Source of the DNA: Deltaproteobacteria bacterium
GTDB taxonomy: Bacteria; Desulfobacterota; RBG-13-43-22
Direction: 5' to 3'
Assembly (NCBI GenBank): GCA_016219225.1
Contig: JACRBX010000103.1
Span: 1-32,408 of the forward strand
DNA length: 32,408 nt
This document shows, in pieces, positions 1-5,412 of this stretch; the stretch's first letter is position 1, and each line of letters begins with the position of its first letter. Under the pieces are notes generated by a model. It saw nothing but the letters and a program-made list of their open reading frames with translations, ran no database searches and was not told where the DNA came from. Made by a program: the position numbers and the translations under genes.

Positions 1-50
1 AGGAAATCGGTATTAATGGGTCCTGAACGAATAACATTAAAAAATAAAGG

Positions 51-614
51 GTGTTAAGTTTATTGCGCATCCTGTATAAAGAAAAATTCTGGGGGGACCT
101 TTTGGAAACAAATCGTTTGTTGGGAATCAGCGCTTGTTTGATGGGGAAGAAGGTCCGTTATGACGGAGACCATAGACAGGATACCTTTATTATCGATACG
201 CTGGGGAAGTTTGTGGATTTTGTTCCGGTCTGTCCTGAGGTCGAATGCGGTTTGGGCGTTCCCCGTGAGGCCATGCGTCTTGTGGGCGACCAGGAAGACC
301 CACGTATGGTTACCATTCATACCCATATAGACCATACGGAGCGGATGAAGGCCTGGGCCTGCCGACAGTTAGCCGGAATAACCCCATTGGGCCTTCGCGG
401 TTTTATCTTTAAATCCAACTCCCCCAGTTGTGGACTTTTAGGGGTGGATGTTTATGATGAAAAAGGGCTACCCACAGAAAAAGGGACAGGGCTCTTTGCC
501 AGGGAATTTATAAACCGCTTTCCCCAATTGCCGGTGATAGATGAGATAGGCTTTCAGAATAGGCAGTTCAAAGAATGTTTTATTGCCCGGATCAGATTTG
601 CGTCAGAAACATGA
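51..614 (+). CDS. DUF523 family protein
   Basis: The protein matches the DUF523 (YbbK-like) family by its N-terminal GISACLMG-KVRYDG stretch, the PVCPEVECGLGVPRE block, and the SNSPSCG motif near residue 125. Cysteines cluster in these three blocks, which suggests metal or cluster binding, but the family has no firmly established function. The start is uncertain. The GTG at 51 follows an AAAGG sequence directly. An in-frame TTG at 102 lies just after a GGGGGGA Shine-Dalgarno-like run, and starting there (METNRLLGIS) would remove an atypical 17-residue extension and give the usual DUF523 N-terminus; I favour it. The gene is upstream of an amidohydrolase on the same strand with a gap of about 110 nt, so co-transcription is possible but not shown. 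Confidence 0.85.
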   Translation: MLSLLRILYKEKFWGDLLETNRLLGISACLMGKKVRYDGDHRQDTFIIDTLGKFVDFVPVCPEVECGLGVPREAMRLVGDQEDPRMVTIHTHIDHTERMKAWACRQLAGITPLGLRGFIFKSNSPSCGLLGVDVYDEKGLPTEKGTGLFAREFINRFPQLPVIDEIGFQNRQFKECFIARIRFASET

Positions 615-722
615 AAATGATCTTCTCCGAACTCCCGCCGGGGCGTAGGCCCCTCTGGGCCGGAGGCCGAACTCTAAACTCCGAACGTTATTTTCGTTAA
701 TTTACAGGAGATTTTTTCTAAG

Positions 723-1613
723 ATGCTTTTAGATGCCCATACCCACGCCTTTCCGGATGGTGATCGTCATTTAGTGGTTGAGCGGATGGCCCTGTTGGAT
801 GGACATCTTCCCCCGGACAGCCCTCATAAATGGCAAATCTATAATGACGGTTCCGTCGAGGCCCTGGTTGAAGAAGAAAGAAAAGCAGGATTTGACAGGT
901 TTATCCTTTTGCCTGTCTCCGGCAGACAGAATGGCTGTTCCCGCCTGAACCAATGGATGGCCGAACAGGCCGGTCGTTACCCCCAGATCATCCCTTTTTC
1001 CTGTCTCAACCCTTTTTCGCCGACGGCGGAGCAAGACCTGTACGAAGCCCTCTCTCTCGGTCTTAAAGGGATCAAGATCCACTCGGTCCTTCAGCGGATT
1101 TCCCCCCTCAACCCCCAAACCCTCGATTGGCTGGAAATGATCCGGTCATCCGGGTTGCCCATCCTGATGGACTCCATGAACCTGACCGGGATTCGACAAC
1201 GCAAACCTCACATGGGACCCGTACTGGACTTCTGGGCCCCTTTCGAAACCGGCCCCAAAGAAATAGCTGCCTTAGCCGTGACCTTTCCTGAAATCCGCTT
1301 CATCGCCGCCCATCTGGGCTGTCTCTATGGCTGGGATCAATTAGAAGACCTTTATCCCCTGGAAAATGTCTTTTTCGATTTATCCTATGCCCAGGAGATA
1401 CTCCCCCTGGAGGAACAAAGAAGGATAATCTCCCGCAAGGGAGTCGATCATATCCTTTTTGGATCCGATTCCCCCTGGCGCCGAACAGCCGATGCCTGGG
1501 ACCGGTTCCAGGAAATGGGTTTTTCCAGCGGGGATGTCGAAAAAATAGGTGGGAAAAACCTTCAGACGCTTCTTGGTTTATCAGCCATACCGCTGTTAAG
1601 AAGGAGTGAATAA
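723..1613 (+). CDS. TIM-barrel metal-dependent hydrolase (amidohydrolase 2-like)
   Basis: The protein (296 aa) begins LLDAHTHAFPDG, the HxH metal-binding strand 1 of amidohydrolase-2/TatD-like TIM barrels. It also has GLKGIKIH around residue 118, ILMDS on the following strand, IAAHLGCLYGWD near residue 195, and ILFGSDSPWR near residue 245. These fit the Lys/His/His/Asp order of metal ligands in this superfamily. It probably hydrolyses or decarboxylates a small carboxylated or cyclic substrate, but the sequence does not identify it. The Shine-Dalgarno AGGAG lies about a dozen bases upstream of the ATG, and the reading frame fills the whole gap to the convergent HEPN gene, whose stop is only 16 nt away. 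The cytoplasmic location is inferred from the lack of a signal peptide. Confidence 0.8.
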   Translation: MLLDAHTHAFPDGDRHLVVERMALLDGHLPPDSPHKWQIYNDGSVEALVEEERKAGFDRFILLPVSGRQNGCSRLNQWMAEQAGRYPQIIPFSCLNPFSPTAEQDLYEALSLGLKGIKIHSVLQRISPLNPQTLDWLEMIRSSGLPILMDSMNLTGIRQRKPHMGPVLDFWAPFETGPKEIAALAVTFPEIRFIAAHLGCLYGWDQLEDLYPLENVFFDLSYAQEILPLEEQRRIISRKGVDHILFGSDSPWRRTADAWDRFQEMGFSSGDVEKIGGKNLQTLLGLSAIPLLRRSE

Positions 1614-1629
1614 GTATACGCCAATGTTA

Positions 1630-2037
1630 TCATTCTAATTTCCCTTCAAGATATTTCAAAATCGAAGCTCTGACCTTTTTTGCCAATTCAATAGCTTCCA
1701 AGGCATCTTCCTGGGGAATATCATAATAAACATCATCGGGATACCGGACTGCAACTCCATAACTTGATAAGGTTTCAATATCTTCAACTTCCGTTGCAAT
1801 TGCCGGTTCGATCCCTTTGCAAAGGGCTGCAAGATCTTCCAGGGAATGTGTTTTAGGAAAATCTATCTCGTAATAGGTAAGGAAGCCTTTTAGGTATTTC
1901 TCGGCGCACTGTTGAGCGTGAAAACAGATGGTGTCACATGGCGGATTCTCGGCTGTTATTACGAATTCAGCATTTCTCAAATCATTTTCTGCTTTCTTGA
2001 ACCAGGCCACAACCACATCTAATTTATCACTTTTCAT
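1630..2037 (-). CDS. HEPN domain protein of a HEPN/MNT pair
   Basis: The 135-residue all-helical protein has the HEPN signature: WFKKAENDLRNAEF at the start, then the FHAQQCAEKYLKGFL helix near residue 40 and KTHSLEDLAALC near residue 62. It is the downstream gene of a minus-strand pair whose first gene encodes an MNT nucleotidyltransferase; the two frames overlap by 11 nt, which implies coupled translation. HEPN/MNT pairs are known as TA modules in which MNT can AMPylate and neutralise the HEPN RNase. The ribonuclease motif Rx4-6H cannot be found here, so this may be a PF05168-type HEPN protein without RNase activity. The pair is clearly AT-richer than the neighbouring metabolic genes, which fits horizontal transfer. 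Confidence 0.85.
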   Translation of the reverse strand: MKSDKLDVVVAWFKKAENDLRNAEFVITAENPPCDTICFHAQQCAEKYLKGFLTYYEIDFPKTHSLEDLAALCKGIEPAIATEVEDIETLSSYGVAVRYPDDVYYDIPQEDALEAIELAKKVRASILKYLEGKLE

Positions 2038-2341
2038 ATAATAATTTCCCTTTATGCGCAGCAGGGAACACTATTGTACCGACAATATCTTTAAACCGTT
2101 CAAATTCCTCCGGTGTCTTCACGATAATGTCTTTAGGTACACAAAGGTCTTTTAGCACTTTCCTTATTGATACGGCTCTCTTATGAGGTTTTTCATCGGC
2201 ATTCATCACGATAAGCAGGTCTAAATCACTATTTTCTGTGGGCTGACCATAGGCATAGGAACCAAAAAGAATTATCTTTTGCGGACTGAAATTCTTTATT
2301 ATTCTTTTTACTATTTCTTCAAGATATTGTTCGGCAGTCAT
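2027..2341 (-). CDS. MNT-type minimal nucleotidyltransferase, partner of the HEPN gene
   Basis: This 104-residue protein has the pol-beta/MNT active-site pattern GS-x10-DxD: IILFGSYAYG followed by NSDLDLLIVM, around residues 25-45. Such minimal nucleotidyltransferases act as antitoxins (adenylyltransferases) for HEPN proteins, and the HEPN gene follows with an 11-nt overlap. The ATG lies 11 nt after the stop of the LsrF-type gene on the same strand, so the pair may be read through from that gene. No strong Shine-Dalgarno precedes the ATG. Base composition is AT-rich. The function of the pair (TA versus a housekeeping nucleotidyltransferase) is inferred from the family and was not decided by sequence alone. 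Confidence 0.85.
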   Translation of the reverse strand: MTAEQYLEEIVKRIIKNFSPQKIILFGSYAYGQPTENSDLDLLIVMNADEKPHKRAVSIRKVLKDLCVPKDIIVKTPEEFERFKDIVGTIVFPAAHKGKLLYEK

Positions 2342-2352
2342 AATAATTATTC

Positions 2353-3231
2353 TTAAGTATTTTTTAAGCTGTTGTATAGCTCAAAGGCCTCTTGGGGCCT
2401 GGCGTTATTATGGACCACGGCCCGCACGGCCTGGATCATGGCCACCGGGGAATCCGATTGAAAGATATTTCTGCCCATGTCTACGCCTGAGGCCCCTTCC
2501 TGAACCGCGTGATAGGCCATGGTCAAGGCATCTAATTCGGGGAGCTTCTTACCGCCGGCCATGACGATAGGCACCGGACATGAGGCGGTAACCGTTTCGA
2601 AGCCCTTCTCAATGTAATAGGTTTTTACATAATGGGCGCCCAGTTCGGCGCAGATACGGGTGGCCAGTCTAAAGTAACGGGCATCCCGTTCCATATCCTT
2701 GCCCACAGCGGTGACGGCCAGGGTGGGAATGCCGTACCGGGTTCCCTGGTCGACCATTTTGGTCATGTTGATGATGGATTGGCGCTCGTACTCCCCACCG
2801 ATAAATACCTGGACCGCCATGGCGCAGACATTCAACCGGATGGCATCTTCAATATCCACGGCAATTTCTTCGTTGCTCAGCTCCTTCAAGATGCTGGTTC
2901 CTCCCGACACCCGAAGAACAATGGATGGGGAAAGGGAAGGGGGTATAATGCTTCGTAAAATTCCCCTGGTCAGCATGAGGGTGTCCGCCTGGGGGGCAAT
3001 GGGCAGGATATTGAGATCAATCCGCTCCAGACCCGTGGTCGGTCCCTGGAAATAACCGTGATCCACGGCCAGCATGACGGTTCGACCTGATTTGGGATTG
3101 AAGATCCGGGCCAGCCGGTTTTTCATCCCCCAATCCAGGGCGTTTGATCCCTTAAGAAAAAATCCTTCGGTCTGCTGGGGAATGTCCGGGCAATATTTTT
3201 TCCCTTCTTTAAGGTCTTCCACATCGGGCAT
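2353..3231 (-). CDS. lsrF: LsrF-type class I aldolase / 3-hydroxy-5-phosphonooxypentane-2,4-dione thiolase-like
   Basis: The protein resembles E. coli LsrF, as I remember that sequence, along its whole length: [20 protein letters not shown], then [44 protein letters not shown] and [12 protein letters not shown]. Counting from the proposed start, His58 (DHGYFQGP) and Lys203 (KTYYIEKG) fall where the E. coli catalytic residues are placed. I start at the ATG at 3231, not at 3237: AAGGAG is about 1 nt from the first ATG but about 7 nt from the second, and [10 protein letters not shown] aligns with the E. coli N-terminus. In enterics LsrF ends degradation of phospho-AI-2. Here no lsrK, lsrR, lsrG or transporter gene is nearby, so the true substrate is open; the FbaB/DeoC-like fold would also suit another keto-phosphate. 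Confidence 0.85.
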   Translation of the reverse strand: MPDVEDLKEGKKYCPDIPQQTEGFFLKGSNALDWGMKNRLARIFNPKSGRTVMLAVDHGYFQGPTTGLERIDLNILPIAPQADTLMLTRGILRSIIPPSLSPSIVLRVSGGTSILKELSNEEIAVDIEDAIRLNVCAMAVQVFIGGEYERQSIINMTKMVDQGTRYGIPTLAVTAVGKDMERDARYFRLATRICAELGAHYVKTYYIEKGFETVTASCPVPIVMAGGKKLPELDALTMAYHAVQEGASGVDMGRNIFQSDSPVAMIQAVRAVVHNNARPQEAFELYNSLKNT

Positions 3232-3262
3232 GGTCATTCTCCTTTATTGATTTTCGATGATT

Positions 3263-3288
3263 GAGCGTCCTCTTCGAATAGAACGCTC
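3263..3288 (-). promoter_or_regulatory. Inverted repeat in the lsrF-type leader
   Basis: A hairpin-forming repeat, GAGCGTCCT at 3263-3271 against AGAACGCTC at 3280-3288 (8 of 9 pairs, 8-nt loop), lies about 30 nt upstream of the lsrF-type start on the minus strand. It could be an operator or a leader hairpin. No T-tract follows, so it is not a simple terminator. The gap to the next gene contains nothing else I can assign. Confidence 0.4.
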
Positions 3289-3333
3289 TGATAATATTCC
3301 TAATTATTTTTAAGGCCATGTCTTATCAAATGA

Positions 3334-3705
3334 TTATTTTAAAACACCCTTTTCCTGAGTGCTTTTGGCGAGCTTCTGAGAGACAATGGCATTCAATGAT
3401 ACACCAGCTTTTGCGGCTTCGATGGCCAAAGCGCGATTTAACCTCCTATCAATTCGGACGTTAAATTGACCACTGTATTTTTTTCTTCCCGGTGCAACTG
3501 GAACCGGGGCACCGCTCTTTTGGTAGCTTTCCTTTACTCCCTCCCAGGCGATCGACGGTTCGTGCAGAGCATCTTCCGGTGATCCCCCGAAGGCGGATAT
3601 GTTTGGCATCTCAACAAAATGAGCCAAATAATCCCCATCCTCATCTAAAAACACGTTGACCGTATGTCCGTAGAATCGATCATGTTTCTTAATTTTCAAC
3701 CTCAT
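3334..3705 (-). CDS. HicB-like antitoxin with C-terminal ribbon-helix-helix
   Basis: The N-terminal half (FYGHTVNVFLDEDGDYLAHFVEMP then FGGSPEDALHE) is the degraded RNase-H-like fold typical of HicB. The C-terminal half (FNVRIDRRLNRALAIEAA followed by VSLNAIVSQKL) is a ribbon-helix-helix DNA-binding domain. I prefer the ATG at 3705 (MRLKIKK); the longer frame would begin at a TTG at 3726 that overlaps the stop of the upstream HicA remnant. A functional HicA (about 60-80 aa, double-stranded-RNA-binding-like toxin) is missing, so the protein is probably an orphan antitoxin or autonomous regulator. Its own binding site is likely the palindrome set at 3804-3828, by analogy with autoregulated HicB. 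Confidence 0.8.
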   Translation of the reverse strand: MRLKIKKHDRFYGHTVNVFLDEDGDYLAHFVEMPNISAFGGSPEDALHEPSIAWEGVKESYQKSGAPVPVAPGRKKYSGQFNVRIDRRLNRALAIEAAKAGVSLNAIVSQKLAKSTQEKGVLK

Positions 3706-3722
3706 ATTGCCCGAGGGATTGT

Positions 3723-3800
3723 TCAACTCTGAAATTCCTCAAGAGAAAGATCCCGGGGGTTGTTCATTGCCCGGGCAAAAAGTTTTTCCCGTTTGGTCAT
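3723..3800 (-). pseudogene. Truncated HicA-like remnant (25 codons)
   Basis: Immediately upstream of hicB is a 25-codon frame, MTKREKLFARAMNNPRDLSL then EEFQS and a TGA. The first 20 or so residues look like the start of HicA-like toxins (xxKxEKLLxKxxNNPxxxxFxEL). The frame stops where the toxin core should begin, without the later conserved histidine, and its TGA overlaps the TTG that opens the extended hicB frame. I interpret this as a deletion that removed the toxin body and left the promoter and first codons driving hicB. The alternative is a short leader peptide. The match rests on a short segment. Confidence 0.5.
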
Positions 3801-3803
3801 ACT

Positions 3804-3838
3804 GTAACTATATTATTTAGTTACTAAATTAAAATCAA
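3804..3838 (-). promoter_or_regulatory. Promoter with overlapping operator palindromes for the hicA-remnant/hicB unit
   Basis: On the minus strand TTGATT (3833-3838) is followed after 17 bp by TAATAT (3810-3815). Two palindromes overlap it: GTAACTA (3804-3810) against TAGTTAC (3818-3824), and TTTAG (3816-3820) against CTAAA (3824-3828). Overlap of palindromes with the -10 and spacer is typical of an autoregulated TA promoter. The -10 ends 9 nt before the remnant's ATG at 3800, so little or no leader is expected. Confidence 0.6.
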
Positions 3839-3866
3839 GATATTTTTGAGGAACCTCTTTATCCAC

Positions 3867-4895
3867 TTATCGCTGCGGTTCGATAATCACCTTGATTGAT
3901 TCCTGTGCCCCGGCCACCAATTGAAAACCTTTGACCGTATCGGCCAGCCCAAAGCGGTGGGTGATCATCCGCTGAATGTTCAAAACCCCGGCCTGGATCA
4001 GTTGCAAGGCCCGCCAGTGGTCGGCCGGGCTTCCGGCATAGGAAGTGGTTAAGGTTATGTCGTTTCTGAAAAACAGATCGTTGATGGAAATAGGGACGGT
4101 TACCCCTTGATCCGTAGGGGCGAAGAAACTGATGGTCCCGCCCCGTTCGATCAGGGACAAGGCCTGAAGCTGGGCAGTTTCCGCCCCGGTACAGAGGATG
4201 ACCAAATCAGCTAAACGGCCATGGTTTAAATCCCGGATCAGGACTGGCGTTAAATCCTGGGCCTTGACGGCCTCATTAGCCCCCAGGTCTTTGGCCGCCT
4301 TTATCCGGTAATCGCTGACATCAGTAGCAATAACCTTTCCGGCCCCCAGTGCCCTGGCCAACCCGATATGGAGAAGACCGGCGATCCCGCTGCCCAATAC
4401 CAAAACGGTCTGGCCCGGAGAAATTCCGGCGATCCGCTGGGCCCTTAAAACACAGGCCAGGGGCTCAATAAAGGTGGCCGCTTCATACGACATTTCATCT
4501 GGTAACCGATACACCCCCCGGTCCACATTAATGGACGGCAAACGGAGGAATTCGGCAAATCCGCCGGGATAAAAATTGGTCGACCTTAAGGTATCGCAAA
4601 CCGTATGGTGGCCGCTCAAACAATAATGGCAGGTATTGCAGGGTACATGATGGGAAGCGGCCACCCGGTCGCCGGCCTTATATTTTTTGACTCCCTCTCC
4701 TGTCTCTATGATCTCCCCGGCGATCTCATGGCCCAGCACTAAAGGAGCCTTGTGGATCCGGTACCATTCCATAACGTCACTGCCGCAAATGCCGCTGGCC
4801 TCGATTTTGATCAGAACTTCGCCAGGACCGATGATCGGCCTGGGCATCTCTTCGATTCGAATATCTTTGTTGTTGTAATACATGGCCACGCGCAT
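3867..4895 (-). CDS. Zinc-dependent medium-chain alcohol/polyol dehydrogenase
   Basis: The 342-residue protein is a medium-chain dehydrogenase of the sorbitol/threonine dehydrogenase type. GICGSD around residues 36-41 supplies the first zinc ligand, LGHEIAGEI near residue 54 the second, and a structural-zinc cysteine set appears in HVPCNTCHYCLSGHHTVC near residues 88-105. The cofactor domain has VLVLGSGIAGLLHIGLARALGA (Rossmann GxGxxG) at about 165-185 and a VILCTGA strand. It should oxidise a secondary alcohol or polyol with NAD(P)+ in the cytoplasm; the substrate cannot be told. It is transcribed from its own promoter and divergently from the MoaD-like gene. Start ATG at 4895 has GGGGAGA just upstream. 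Confidence 0.9.
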   Translation of the reverse strand: MRVAMYYNNKDIRIEEMPRPIIGPGEVLIKIEASGICGSDVMEWYRIHKAPLVLGHEIAGEIIETGEGVKKYKAGDRVAASHHVPCNTCHYCLSGHHTVCDTLRSTNFYPGGFAEFLRLPSINVDRGVYRLPDEMSYEAATFIEPLACVLRAQRIAGISPGQTVLVLGSGIAGLLHIGLARALGAGKVIATDVSDYRIKAAKDLGANEAVKAQDLTPVLIRDLNHGRLADLVILCTGAETAQLQALSLIERGGTISFFAPTDQGVTVPISINDLFFRNDITLTTSYAGSPADHWRALQLIQAGVLNIQRMITHRFGLADTVKGFQLVAGAQESIKVIIEPQR

Positions 4896-4931
4896 GATCG
4901 GTCTCCCCTTTTCGGACTGAATTTTTGACGG

Positions 4932-4960
4932 ATTATAGGACTTTTCATTTTTTTGGGCAA
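4932..4960 (-). promoter_or_regulatory. Sigma70-type promoter of the zinc dehydrogenase
   Basis: On the minus strand TTGCCC (4955-4960) and a perfect TATAAT (4932-4937) are separated by 17 bp. This predicts a start about 30 nt upstream of the dehydrogenase ATG at 4895. Confidence 0.75.
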
Positions 4961-5009
4961 GTAAAACTCCGGTTCAATTCTGAATTCACCTGGCGTCCAT
5001 GAGAAAAAA

Positions 5010-5038
5010 TTGATTATTTTTTAAAGGGTTGTTATAAT
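5010..5038 (+). promoter_or_regulatory. Sigma70-type promoter of the MoaD-like gene, predicts a leaderless mRNA
   Basis: TTGATT (5010-5015) and a perfect TATAAT (5033-5038) are 17 bp apart. The ATG of the MoaD-like gene begins at 5045, only 7 nt after the -10 box, which is where transcription itself should start. There is no Shine-Dalgarno in the available space. Confidence 0.75.
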
Positions 5039-5044
5039 CTTAAG

Positions 5045-5326
5045 ATGAAAAATAACCGAATCAAAGTGAAAATCAATTCCGTATTTGCCATAGGCGATAC
5101 CGAGGCCTTTTTTGCAAAATTTAAGAAAAAAGATAATATCATTATGGAATTGGAAGCCGGGACCACCGTTCAGGATTTGCTTTTGATGATTCCTTCCATG
5201 GGGGACCCGGAAGAGTGGTCGGATCTTTTTCTCCATGTCTTTGTTAACCATAAAAATGTTGGTTTTGACCGGGCACTTGAAGACAATGACATCATTGATA
5301 TCCACATCCCCCTTTCCGGGGGATAA
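5045..5326 (+). CDS. MoaD/ThiS-like ubiquitin-fold sulfur carrier
   Basis: The 93-residue protein has the beta-grasp pattern of MoaD/ThiS: an IKVKINSVFA first strand, a central ELEAGTTVQDLLLMIP segment, VFVNHKNVGFDRALEDNDIIDIHIPLSGG at the end, and the diagnostic C-terminal Gly-Gly that is thiocarboxylated by an E1-like enzyme. It may supply sulfur for molybdopterin or tungstopterin, which would suit the aldehyde ferredoxin oxidoreductase encoded near 27 kb; that link is inference since the genes are far apart. Residues 16-33 are a lysine-rich insertion before the next strand. The start is fixed by its position right after the -10 box and by family length. Confidence 0.85.
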   Translation: MKNNRIKVKINSVFAIGDTEAFFAKFKKKDNIIMELEAGTTVQDLLLMIPSMGDPEEWSDLFLHVFVNHKNVGFDRALEDNDIIDIHIPLSGG

Positions 5327-5327
5327 C

Positions 5328-5396
5328 ATGAATTCCCATGATGTCAAGTCCGCCATCCGTTTTCATATTGAAACCTTCGGAGATGAAGACTTTTAA
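5328..5396 (+). CDS. Possible 22-codon small ORF between the MoaD-like gene and purL
   Basis: An ATG one base after the MoaD-like stop, with GGGGGA upstream as a Shine-Dalgarno, opens a 22-codon frame (MNSHDVKSAI then RFHIETFGDEDF) that ends 16 nt before the purL ATG at 5413. It could be a coupled small protein, a leader, or a remnant. I recognise no family, and the frame is too short to judge from composition. Confidence 0.25.
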   Translation: MNSHDVKSAIRFHIETFGDEDF

Positions 5397-5412
5397 AATT
5401 TAAAGGATGACC

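Noticed and set aside
5327-5412. Purine riboswitch before purL
   Set aside because: The gap between the MoaD-like gene and purL is only about 86 nt and shows no purine-aptamer three-way junction pattern that I can see.
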